Position numbers and translations under genes: made by a program
The notes under the pieces: generated by a model
What the model was told of the DNA's origin: nothing
Seen by the model: only the letters and a program-made list of their open reading frames with translations
Databases searched by the model: none
In this document: in pieces, positions 53,212-64,000 of the stretch
Position numbering within the stretch: position 1 is the stretch's first letter
Layout of the letters: each line of letters begins with the position of its first letter
Assembly: GCA_013398175.1 (NCBI GenBank)
Contig: VZRZ01001081.1
Coordinates: forward strand, 124,611-188,610
Reading direction: 5' to 3'
DNA from: Climacteris rufus
Taxonomy: Eukaryota; Chordata; Aves; Passeriformes; Climacteridae
Length of the DNA: 64,000 nucleotides

Positions 53212-56200
53212 TCAGTTGCATCCTAGTAGTGCAACAGATTAAGTAGGAAATCTAAACAATTAGATCAGTTGCAGCTGCCTACAGTGTTGACAGTCTGATA
53301 TTAAAGGAGAATGACTAAAGTGCATTTAGAGGCACTTTACTATTTTCTTGATCTTCAGATTGTTTTCTCAATATAATTATTTTGCCTATGGTGCCCTGAT
53401 AAAACTAAGTAGAGGATGGTAAAGGATTCCTCTCAGATACGTATAAGAAAAGTAACAAAAGACAAATATAATTTTTAAATTGTGTTGGCCCTTAGCAAGT
53501 AAAAGTTGAATGAACAACTTCTTACTCCTATCAGTATAGCAGTGAACTAAGCAATTTTTTTAAAAGTTAATGGGAGATTGGTATGAATACACTAGTTTTG
53601 AAATAATTTCCAAATAAAGGCAAATTCAGCCCTTAGTCTCATAGTCTTTTATTGTTGCACTAATTGCATTATAAAATACTGTTCCTGAAGGACAAAGATG
53701 ATAGCTCTAAATTAAAAAAACTTGGATATAGACTTAATGTGTTTCATATTTTTCTGAAGTATAGAAAATCTGAAAATTGTATGTATTAAAGGAGTTTACA
53801 TTGACTTTTTAAAGAACTGTACCATGTGAGAGAATCTTCTGACTGCCTGTTCAATGACTGATGTACATATGCAGGAAAACCTCCATCTCACTTTGCTGAG
53901 CCTGACTGATACTTAGAAAACCTAATACACTGCACCTTGAGATGGCACTGGAGAAAAGAGGATAACAGAATTAGCGCCACCTTAATGCCACAATAAATGT
54001 TCATCTTCAGATGACTCAGAGATTTAATCCAGCATGCACAAAACCAGGTAGCATTTTCTGTTTATTGCTTTTAGTTCCAGTGGAAACAAAAGGTTTTCAA
54101 AACAACAAGGAAAAATGGTATTGCCTTTGTTATCTCTCTACTTTACTGCATTGACTTTATAAAGAGTATAGGAAACACCTGTAATGTCAGAAAGCTATGC
54201 TTTTGGGTGGGTATTGATTTTAAATAGCAGAAAAAATGATTACTATCATGTAAACCTGCTCCTCATCCTCACAAATACAGCTTGGTATTTGCTTGAGTAT
54301 TTCTGCTTGTTAAATCCTTCCTTTTAAATGCCGCCATTAGTTGAACACTTCCAAGTTATTTGAGCGCTTAGTTCTCTTAAGTTAGTGTTGAATAGGAACA
54401 TATTAGATTTGTATGATGGGATGTATATACAACAGCTAAAAAGTTTTCTAATTAAAAGTGGAAGAAGGATTGATATTTTTTCCTCATAATATTAATTTCC
54501 AATGTAAGTGAAAGTGATCGATGAAACAAGCTAGTCCTAAACTTTCAAAGTATTTTTTCATAGTCATACTCTATTAAATTGCAATGCAATCAGTAGTTTT
54601 TTGGGCATACCCTGGAAAATTGGAATACACATATATTTTAGTGTCTATAATCAAAATACACAAAGAGCAGCTTGGTATACATGCGTATCATTATTAAATA
54701 ATGTTAAAATATGTGAAAGGATATAATTTATGTTTCATCACTTCACTTAACTATCTTATTATTTATTACATGAGGTTTCACTGCAGTATTTTTTAAGTTC
54801 CCAATGTCTTGTTAGGCAGTTTTAAATTTCTACTCCTATGAATACACTCTCAATGATATGTTAGAAGAAAATGGTTTCAATTCCCCAGTCTGCACTTCTA
54901 TCCCTTTGAAATATTAGGTTAAGGGGGCTATGATATAATCATTATGATAAGGAATATCCAGATTGTTTCACAAATACTTAACACATTCGTCAAGTAAAGC
55001 AATGAACAATAATTTCTGTCCAACAGTCCTGGCATCCTCAGTGGGTCATGGAGAGGTGTTGCAAAAATGTGTTACTGGTCAATAGAAACCTGTGCTTTTA
55101 TGAGGTCTTGAATTAAATGCTTGAGGCTGGAAATGCAATGTGGTCTATAATAACTTCTGGGAGACAGTGCAAGTAAATGTTCTGAAGTTTGGAAATAAGT
55201 ATTGTAAAAATAAAAAAAACCCACAAGCCACTCAAATAGCAGATTCAAGAGGCCAAAGACAAAAGAAATAAATACAAGGTAAAATAATGTGACAACAGAA
55301 ATTAAAGTAATACAGTGACCTCTCACAGAAATCAGTTCTCTCAAAGAGTTTAGCATGAAAATTATTAATCTTAATACAAGATAAATAGCGTTAAGTATTT
55401 CAGCAAATTACATCAATGTATGCCCTTTTTTTTCATTAATTTGACATTTTTTTCTTTATCCCTACCTTTATTGAAGTCCATTGTTTTCTAGTTAACTTAA
55501 TGGTTGTGCTCTTGGTTATGGGGTTTACTAGGAAAATAAATGAAATTCCAGTTTTATTTTCTTTACTGTTTTTCTGAAGTGTCATTTTGTCTTGTATTAC
55601 TGCAGTGAATTTCTCCTGAAGACTTGTGACTTCCTGAAGTGTTTTGTAGACAAAAAAAATGACTGGTCAGTCTTGTTAGATCTTATAGACACTGCCTTTC
55701 AGTAGGGCTGGCATAGATGCTCATGGCACAGTGCCTGTGGAAAAGGCATGTCCAATACATTGGTTAGAAAGGATCTGAAAATTCTCTTTACCTCCAGCAG
55801 ACTGCTCAATAACTTTTTGGTAAAATAGCTGTTGTCCTGTCATTTTCTTATATAATGTAAAATGCAATATCCAAAATCATTAACTTATGTAATCTTTCAT
55901 GAAAAATGATTTTAAACAAAAGGAGTTTAAATTAAATGTTTGAACAGATTTTGGTTAAAGGAAGTGTCTGTTGCTCAGCTAGCCTCATCCTAAGCATCCA
56001 CCTTAATGTATCTAAGATTAAAAGGTCTCAGTGAAGGTTCACAGACCTTACCTGTCCTTGTTTTGTGTTCCTGTGTAAATAAGGGAAAACAAAAAGTGAT
56101 GTGTTCAAGAATAAACATATGCATGCATTTGAGAATATATTCCAAAGTTGTTTCACAGAGGGTCTACACTAGTCAATTATATCGATGAGATGAAAATGCA

Positions 56201-57975
56201 TGGAGTTTCTACAAGCGTGCTGAGAAAATCTCTGGTACACTTCCAGTGCTTAAGTGGAAGGCACACATATTTACTATGGAATGATGACTTGTCATTCAGA
56301 AAACATAGAGCCAAACAACCTTTCAGGAGTTGTCATTCAGACTGATATTGAAAATGGGTTCTTTGTCATTTGCTTGTGCAATATGAATATTTTAATGTGA
56401 TATGTGATTCCAAAATCTTTCACAAGGGTCTTCCAAATGTAAGTTCTCTACAGAGGAATTCTAGCTTTTATATGGACTCAAATTGCTTAGCTGGACACAG
56501 AAGATCAAGCTTAGTATGTCTTCAGATCTGAGAGAAAAGTTTCAAGTATAGCTCAGAACAAAAAATAATATAGAATACTTCTTTCAAGAAGTAAAAGCAG
56601 GACATCTGCTGTAGGTGCAACTGATAGTCTTGTGTTTAGCACACAAATGCAAGTTTAAAATGCTGTTTCACTACAGCGAACTAAAATAATTACATTTTTC
56701 TCCATACTCTATCTTACAGCAAAAAAAATTTGCCTACACTTACATTAAAATATGTAATGTTTCCAAAAGGTATACCTATTCCTACTCGTCACATCACAAA
56801 AACAGTATCAAAGGGGGTAGACTCGCAATTCTTTTGCAATTCTTAAAGTAATTAAATTCTGAAAGTACAAATGCAATAGACAAATACTATTTTTTAGTTC
56901 TCCTCTATGTTCTTTGATCCCATAACTCTTGTCTGTGGCATGAATATGTTATTTCATTAGGGAAGGATGGCATGTGCAGGCATGTGCATCTATACCTTAG
57001 GATTCAGATAAAGTATAGAAATGATGGTCAGGTGCTAAGCAGGGAAGAACATGGTCTCTCATGACAGACATCAAGGTTTAGAAATGGAAAATCAGGACGA
57101 ATCTGACTGCTTTTTGCTTGAGACATCCAGTCTCTCAATATCACCACTGGTAAGCGATATGTCTGCAACAGATCACAGATGGTGGTACATAGCTGCTTTT
57201 ATCTTTTGTCCCCCTGTAAGGAATTTTGGCCAATGGAGCCAGATCTTTCATTGCAATTTGACCTTCAAAAGCCACAGTGCCGCACAACCAGATAACGCAA
57301 ATCCCAGTTTGTAGATATTTCTTTCTTCTTGTATCATATAAGTTAAAAAAGCTGTCTTTCATTTTTTCAGGGCACATGTAAAACCAATATTTTAAAACTA
57401 AAGCTGATATTTCTTGAGGATACTTTATGTCTTTTACCCCCTAACCATACATTCAGCCAAATTTTGTGAACCTGAAGAGACAGCTTGTCATTTAGCTACT
57501 CTTGTCATATCAGCAAGCTCACAGTACTGGGGGGAAAATCCCTTATTGTTCTCATTGCTTATTTTGATTTTCTTCCCTAAACAATGCTGAAATTCCTAAA
57601 CTAAGAGTAACTCCCACTTAATAATAAGTTAAGAAATCTGAAGCTACGTGATTAATGTTATATTTTATGTTATTCCTACAGGGATTTAAGGCATCCTTAA
57701 ATGAATTTTCTATACTTCATTCAATACACAGAAGTGCAGTATTTTTATTTCAGATTCTCTGTGTAATCCAAATTGGTGTCAAAATGCTTTCTGCCTGTCT
57801 CAAAGAAAATGAAAATACATGTCTTTGTCTGCCTTCTGAATAAACTGAAAATACTGAACTTTATACCCTAAAGTACATTTCACTTAAGTGTAACAATACA
57901 GACGTGGTACTTGCAATACCACAGTCAAACTTATTTAGCAGAAGGAGGGATACACAGAATATGAAGTCAGAGAAA

Positions 57976-58470
57976 TCATAGGATCATAACAGAGAATGGA
58001 GGTGGCCTCAGGAGGTTGCTGTCACATTCCCTGTTTAAGCAAGGTCATCCAGAGGGTTAGACCAGGTTGCTTGGAACTTCACCTAGTTGGGTCTTGAAAG
58101 TCTCCAAGGACAGATACTGCACAACCTCACTGGAAACCTGTACTGCTGCCCAGCTGTCCTCACAGAGAAAATGTTTATCTTTATGATTTTTCACTGCAGA
58201 TTGTGTCTGTTTCCTCTTTTCCTCCTGGCAATCTCCATTTTGAGAAGTCTGGATCTATGTCTTGTGAACTGTCCAGTGGACACTGGAGAAATACTGCTAG
58301 GTCCCATGAAGCCATATGTGCTCCAGGATGAAAAAACTCCACTTCCCCCGAGGTTCCACTTCTTCACAGAGCACATGCTCCAGGCCCCACCACCTTGGTG
58401 GATTCCCCCTGAATTCTCCTGAGTTTCTTAATGTCTTTACTGTTGAGTCTGGAGCTGGACACGATATCAA
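57976..58470 (-). mobile_element. CR1 LINE 3' half, degraded
   Basis: In plus-strand reading it starts with the antisense CR1 tail ('aatcataggatcataaca'). It continues through 'aagcaaggtcatccagaggg'-type wording, 'gggtcttgaaagtctccaag', 'acaacctcactggaaacctg', then a 'gctccaggcccca' block and a decayed 'agtctggagctggacac'. The open frames 58087-58422 and 58316-58540 on the plus strand are antisense chance frames in this element. Confidence 0.85.
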
Positions 58471-58659
58471 TTCATCATCTAATGGAATAAATGGATCTCA
58501 TCAGCAGGGACTGTTATCTGCTAAGTGTCCAAGTCCTTAGTTTTCATCTCCTAAATGTTACCATATTACTACATTAATTATTTAAAGGACTTTAAAAATA
58601 ATTTAAAATTATTATTGAAATAATGAAATGGATGTAATTCCTTGCCCCTATATATATAT

Positions 58660-58708
58660 NNNNNNNNNNNNNNNNNNNNNNNNNNNNNNNNNNNNNNNNN
58701 NNNNNNNN
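58660..58708. other. Assembly gap (49 N)
   Basis: This is a run of N directly after a TA dinucleotide repeat (58650-58659). The true repeat length is unknown. Confidence 0.99.
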
Positions 58709-59570
58709 ACAACTTGAGTAAATGGGCACCTTGCTATATTGACAAATACAAGAATATTGGGAGATGACTGTGACATTCAACACACCCTGGTGACAAATTT
58801 CAATTCTATCAGACAAATTATGTAATCTAGTCACTGCATGGTCCCTGTTAGAGGCAGGAAGACACTGTCTTTGTAAGCTTAATTTTTTCTCTCATTTGCA
58901 TCAGCAAGGATTTTACTGATATTATCTCCTCAAATATCATGCCGTGATTCTCCCACTTATTTTGTTGTCATGTTTTTGTCTAAATCATTTCTGGGCATTC
59001 AACTCTTTCTACTGAAATAGTATCAAGACCAGTGCTCAAAATATGTGGGTGTGTACAGTATGCAATCAGCATTAGCACTACAGAGGCAAACAGCTCAGGA
59101 GCTGCTGCTCTTCACAGTATGTAACTGCAAGACATGCTAGGTTTTGACCACACTGGGAAGCTGGAAATGCAGACTAGCTTTGTGCAGAGACATGGCTCCA
59201 GATTCCCTCTGCGTGTGTCACCACCTTCCATACTTTCATACTCACAAAAAACCCACACTACCAACCAGTATCTTTCATCCACCTTGGAAATGGGAATTAA
59301 ACCCACATTTTCCCCTGTCTTTGACCACGCTATACACAACTAACAGAAGTTGAAGCCAATTCTATGTTATATTGTTTCACGCTTATAATGACAACAATAT
59401 ATCTTATATAGCAACAAGATATCTTGCATTGTTTTTCTGTCTGTAGTACAGTAAGTGTGGATGGCAGAATTTGAGTCACGGGTATTCACAGCAAGCTAAC
59501 TTGAATTCAGTCTTGGACCTGCAGTCTGACTTTGGCTAAGAAACTTTTCTTTTCTGCTCCATAAAACTGT

Positions 59571-59710
59571 CACAGCATAACTTAAGTTGGAAGGAACCCC
59601 TGGAGATTATTTACAACCCTCTGCTTAAAGCAGGACCAGCTCTGATCATGGTGTGCTGTCTGAACAAGTTTAGAATCTTTCCAAGAATCTCTCCAGGAAA
59701 CTGTCTCCCA
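59571..59710 (-). mobile_element. CR1 LINE 3' fragment
   Basis: A short antisense CR1 tail: 'gttggaaggaacccctggag', 'aaccctctgcttaaagcagg', then 'aatctttccaagaatctctcc'. It is old and truncated. Confidence 0.7.
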
Positions 59711-61894
59711 GAAGAGTGGAGTTAACAAACTACCTCTTGGTGCCAGAGAATTTAGGACTAAAAATATAGGGAAAATAAAAATAAATTGCTAATATTTTTG
59801 GTTACACCAATGGCCACTTACTTAATGTCTAAATATCTGAATTTGTTTTATATGGTTAGACATATCAAGGTTAGTACTATGATTGTCACAGAGAATAAAT
59901 CAGGTTCCTTGTATGTAGTTGACCAGAGAAAAGAAAATGTGTGAAAGAAAATTTCAGAGTGAGTTCCTGTGAATTTCCTGTGAGTAAAATGGTGGTAGGT
60001 CAAAGTCAAGCAACTAATCAGACTACATACCCTAAGGTATATCAATAAATCAAGCTGTCATAAGTGCTGCTAATGAAGGATCATTTGTAAAAGTTTTACC
60101 TTTACTGTCTTTAGCCCGCATTCAGCAAATAAATAACTGCCATGTTGTTCCCAACAGAAAATGCAAGATTCAAAATTATAGAAGGCATTTTTCAACATCT
60201 TCAAGTATATTAAGAAGTGATATATATAGAAATTACCATACCAATCATCTACTGTAATTCCAGTGTAACATGAACTTAGAAATTCTTTAAATTAATGGTT
60301 TAAAATAGATATCACTTAAAAAGAATCAAAATATTAAATAAAAAGAAGAAAAATCTGCATTACTTCTCCAGACAAGTTCTTCCAGTGGTTATTTTTGCTC
60401 CTGTGAGTTTGCAGCTTATTCCCAAGAAAAACCAGTACCTCTAAGTTTCAAATGCTGGATTTTGTTCCTGCTTCACCTGCTAAATTGCATTCTTATTGTT
60501 TATTTATTAGTGTGCCTGTATCTTTCTTTTGTAGAGCTAAACAAAACATTTCATTTTTTAAGAACAAATTCTGTTTTTCTACTCAGTCCTCCAAATCCTC
60601 CCCCATCCATCAAGATCCTTTTTGATTTTTACACTCCAGGGTATGCTTTCCAGGATGGAGACGAAGATCAGGAATCTTCATACTGTCAGTACGGAAGAAT
60701 AACCTTGATTTTTGATTAAGAGCTTCAATAAAATGGAAGCTGGAATAACTCAAAATAATCATTCCCTTAGAAGAGAAGTGCCATGGCCATGAAGACATAG
60801 ACTGCCACCAAGGGCTGATCTGTACAGTAATATGACCCCTGAAGGAGCAACAAAGAACAGCACCCTAGGAAATATTGTACCACATCCTAAAGCTAGTAAG
60901 TGCCATTAATACAAGATCCCTTTAATTCTTTCAGACAAAAGGGCTCAAAAATCCTAACCCTTCTGGGTCTCAGATGGGAAATGCTACAGATAGACACAGA
61001 TAAGAAAATAAACTTCTGCTGAAAACTTACAACCATTTTTTTCTCATGAACTTTTGGGTTTGTTTGTTTTGTTTTTTTTTTTTAAATCAAAAGGATCTCT
61101 ATGTGAGCGATTGAACTTCAAGGGAAGATCTGTGTTCTTTGGAATTCATGCAGGGTGGCAGAACCTGTATCTTAGTCCAGTTCTTTAGCAATTTCTGTAG
61201 TTTTTCAGCAGACTTAAAAGCAGTTATGATGACAGGCACATAACAAGTGGATTGCCATGTAGTAAGAACAGGTAGATTTTTCTTGATATACTTCTCATGG
61301 GAATAGAGAGAAGACCTTACAATCATTAACTCTTGTGATATTTTTGATATTGTTCTCATTAAAATCTACATAAAAAATGGAGCTTTTTAAGCCATCTAGA
61401 TAAACCTGTCCACTAAATACAACATTTTACATCTCTTCAGTTTAGAATCTGAAAGAATCAAGGATTCATTGTCTGCCAGTAAAGAAATTTGTGGTCAAAT
61501 CTGTGCAGGAGGAACCAGTCCCTTGCAAGTTCAGAGTAACCTCAAGATGCAATCTCAGTCATTCCTAGAGGAGAAAAAATCATTTAAGACTTAATTTAAC
61601 AAAAGCAAAAATAGAGGCTAACAGCAAGCCATGACCATTAGAATACTTTGCATATCGTGTGGTGCATATCTCCTTCACAGTACATATTCCTCTATCAGAA
61701 GATCTTGATGTGGTTTTCAGCCTTGGAATCTGTCCCTATTATCTGGCTCAGCTGCTGCCATATAAAATCTTGGACAAACATGGCTCAATGAACAGTGTGA
61801 GACAGTCATAAAGACATGGCAAATAAACTAATCATATATAGAGTGGCATCAAGTAAAAAAATCTGGGAATAATTATTGACTCAGAAATTTAAAA

Positions 61895-61950
61895 TCTATA
61901 CATATACTTACATGTATATGTATATATTTATACGTACACACAAATATATT
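61895..61950. repeat. TA/TG-rich low-complexity tract
   Basis: Interrupted TATA, CATG and TATG units just before the CR1 copy at 61984. Confidence 0.75.
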
Positions 61951-61983
61951 GGTATTTACCAGCTAGATAAATAGAAAGCGTAT

Positions 61984-62340
61984 GACCTTATCACTCTCTA
62001 CAACTTCCTGAAAGGTAGTTGTAGTCAGGTGGGGATTGGTCTCTTTTTCCAGGCAACAACTAATAGAACAAGAGGACACAATCTTAAGCTGCTCCAAAGT
62101 AAATATAGGTTGGATATTAGGAAAAAAATTTTTACAGAAAGAGTGATAAAATATTGGATAAAATATGGCCTGCCTGCAGAGGTGGTGGAGTTGTCATCCC
62201 TGGACGTGTTTAAGAAAAGATTGGATGTGGCACTCAGTGCCATGGTTTAGTTTAGTTTTTCTGAGATGTTGTGGCAAAGGTTGGACTCAACCATCTTGAA
62301 GATCTCTTCCAATCTGGACATTCTGGGATTCTGTGATTGC
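61984..62340 (+). mobile_element. CR1 LINE 3' end
   Basis: A plus-strand CR1 tail. It translates as TNRTRGHNLKLLQSKYRLDI, RKKIFTERVIKYWIKYGLPA and EVVELSSLDVFKKRLDVAL, then AMV and a stop. The 3' untranslated part reads 'ggactcaaccatcttgaaga' and ends ATTCTGGGATTCTGTGATT, the family's terminal repeat. The last 60 or so codons of ORF2 (62029-62250) are still open, making this one of the better preserved copies here. Confidence 0.93.
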
Positions 62341-63629
62341 ATTTTAAATACATATACATGCTTACACATGGCTTTTGTGATATTTCATTAGTTGATTTGC
62401 AAAAATTTCAACAGGGAGACCATTCACACTAATTTGAACCCACACTTTGAAATCTAGACCTATGTGCTTACAATGTGATGTAGAAAAGAAAAGCAGCAAA
62501 CCGCCAATTTTAAGTGAGCCACTAAATTACAGCAGAGCTGAAAAAGTGGTGTTATACTCTTGCACAAATATCTGCCACAAGCAGACTGTAAAATCTGAGT
62601 TCAGATATTGAGATGTTGCAGGGAAGAGAATTAAAGAAGGCAAAAAGGTATGTACTATGGTTAGTACAGAGGTGGATTACTATGTACTTGCTTTCTTTTA
62701 AGAAACAGTTTGTGAGATATGGAGCTCAAAATCGGGGAAAAAATCCTCTGTTGTAAACCGAGGAAACAGTATGTTTTGCAAATTCGTGCAAATGAAATGT
62801 GGGTTCACAGTCCTTATGACTATCAGAGATTTCTTTCTTATGATAGTTATGACAACAACACATAGCAGTTCAGGATGAAAGGAAAATTACTGCAAAGTAC
62901 ATTAAGAGACTGCCTAGTGTTACTTTAATGCTCCCAATGCTTCTACATTTATTTAATACTTGGGTGAAAGCACAGTTTGAACTGACAGTGCTTGAAAGAA
63001 ACAGAACAGCTGAAAAAGTATAAAATAATAGTGCTTTTGTTGTTGTTTGGGTATTTGAAACATCTTTGCCTCAATCTTCCTTTAGTATTTTCTAGTGCTT
63101 CTGCATATGAGTGCAAAGAGTGATAGAAGAGGTGTGAAAGAAACAAAATTTGGTGAAGAAATGATGTTAGATTTCCTCTCTAGTCGTATTTGTAAGAGTA
63201 TGTGGAAGAGTGACTGCTTCTTTTAAGATATCTGGTCAAGGTCCTTTTTCAATGCAAAAAGAGATAATGAAGAGAGCAACAAGTCATTAACAAAACATGC
63301 AGAGCAGTCATACAAATCAAACCTGGTCAGCCACACTAATCGATAAGGGCAAATGAGATTGTGAGAACCTTTATTCCAGCAGGGTCATCTGCCAGCAGAC
63401 TTTGCCAACTGGGAAGGAAACTAAAGCAAAATAGGTAAACCAGAAAAAAATCATCTATGGACACACACACTTGAACAAATAAATGTGGAGGAAATGAGAG
63501 GAAAAAAACATCAGCAGCTACACTAGTTGATGGAGTATCAAGAAAAAACAGGTACTGTTCCAGGAAAATCAATCTGGACATTGCAACAGGTAAGATGGTA
63601 AACTGGGAGAAGCCAGACAAGCAGAACTT

Positions 63630-63785
63630 TCTCTGGTCAACATGTTCCAGTGCCTCACGAACCTCGAAGTAAAAAATTTCTTCCTAATATCTAATCTAAA
63701 TCTGCCTTCTTTCACTTTTCTCTTGTCCTATCACTATGGGCCCGGGTAAAAAGTCCCTTATATCTTTCCTATAAGACCCCTTGTT
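63630..63785 (-). mobile_element. CR1 LINE fragment
   Basis: Antisense CR1 wording: 'acatgttccagtgcctcac', 'aaaaatttcttcctaatatc', 'taatctaaatctgccttctt', 'tcttgtcctatcactatggg' and 'gtaaaaagtccctta'. It is little diverged from the family, so probably younger than the others. It lacks the terminal 3' repeat at its low-coordinate end and stops at a microsatellite at its high-coordinate end. Confidence 0.88.
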
Positions 63786-63793
63786 ATATGGAG

Positions 63794-63846
63794 TATTCTA
63801 TTCTATTCTATTCTATTCTATTCTATTCTATTCTATTCTATTCTAT
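63794..63846. repeat. ATTCT pentanucleotide microsatellite
   Basis: About ten and a half uninterrupted units of TATTC (equally written ATTCT) with no mismatch. It directly abuts the CR1 fragment. Pure repeats of this length are usually variable in length between individuals. Confidence 0.97.
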
Positions 63847-64000
63847 TTGTTATATTCTCCCGTAATGGGTGGGACTTAATTTCCAGAGTCCCTGCCCAGA
63901 GATCCGGAGATGTGAGAAGAGAAATTGCCAGTGTAAAACCAAGGCAAAACCAGTTTTTGGATACCTGAATTTTCTGCATGCAAACTGTCATCAGATCCAC

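Larger units (their letters stand above)
41147..64000 (-). other. CNTN5: CNTN5 intron (partial), upstream of the Ig2 exons
   Basis: At least 22.8 kb of intron precedes the exon at 41051. I searched the minus strand for the exon ending Ig1, expected to read like a Y-x-C-x-A-x-N motif and to end in phase 1, and found no convincing match. Repeats lie mainly at 46.6 kb and 58-63.9 kb. From 41200 to 46500 and from 47100 to 57900 I see only AT-rich sequence with short simple repeats. Confidence 0.75.

Noticed and set aside
56042..56085. Possible 19-bp microexon on the minus strand (ACACAG acceptor, GTAAGG donor at about 56061-56079)
   Set aside because: Splice-like borders this close together are expected by chance in 64 kb, and the peptide does not match the expected end of contactin Ig1.
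58087..58540. Plus-strand open frames of 111 and 74 codons
   Set aside because: They are antisense chance frames in a minus-strand CR1 copy.
60462..60719. 85-codon plus-strand frame with a hydrophobic start and acidic end
   Set aside because: No recognisable domain, and the hydrophobic stretch is typical of T-rich DNA translated by chance.
1..64000. Bacterial-type features (operons, CRISPR arrays, riboswitches) and tRNA/rRNA genes
   Set aside because: The window is vertebrate intronic DNA. No spaced direct-repeat array, and no tRNA or rRNA gene that I can recognise by eye; a tRNA or small RNA scan was not possible here.

Overview
The window is AT-rich, non-coding-dominated vertebrate DNA and almost certainly avian. 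The evidence is at least seven CR1 LINE copies in both orientations (several with the typical ATTCTATG-like 3' end), retroviral LTR-type insertions, no Alu/B1-like SINEs, and three short exons of one large neuronal gene. The ERVL-type LTR at about 46.57-47.05 kb resembles a family I associate with neoavian genomes (passerines, parrots and relatives), so Neoaves is a tentative guess. The species cannot be told from the sequence.

The only gene I can support is contactin-5 (CNTN5), on the minus strand and transcribed right to left. Three exons are visible: 41051-41146 and 19765-19968, which together encode the second Ig domain, and 4140-4242, which encodes the linker and start of the third Ig domain. 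All have GT-AG borders and their reading phases join exactly. The introns between them are 21,082 and 15,522 bp. At least 22.8 kb of upstream intron and 4.1 kb of downstream intron complete the window, so the gene extends beyond both ends.

Layout, left to right: 1-4139 intron with no recognised repeat; 4140-4242 exon; 4243-19764 intron with an assembly gap (5786-5841), an ancient L3/CR1-like LINE remnant (about 6.08-7.56 kb), a small tandem repeat (13.2 kb) and a 1.8-kb CR1 with reverse transcriptase remnants ending close to the next exon; 19765-19968 exon; 19969-41050 intron with a second ancient LINE remnant (about 26.65-27.24 kb), a CR1 3' end (28.0-28.5 kb), a GC/CpG-rich solo LTR with a readable promoter (31.04-31.53 kb), a second LTR-like CpG patch (32.7-33.0 kb) and a CR1 3' end (39.25 kb); 41051-41146 exon; 41147-64000 intron with an ERVL-type LTR (46.6 kb), a gap (58660-58708), four CR1 pieces (58.0, 59.6, 62.0 and 63.6 kb) and an ATTCT pentanucleotide microsatellite (63.8 kb).

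I see no novel multi-gene system. The most interesting points are the split Ig2 domain carried by two phase 1-1 exons, one with a weak splice donor, and the intact-looking LTR promoter lying in the same direction as CNTN5 in the intron between those two exons.
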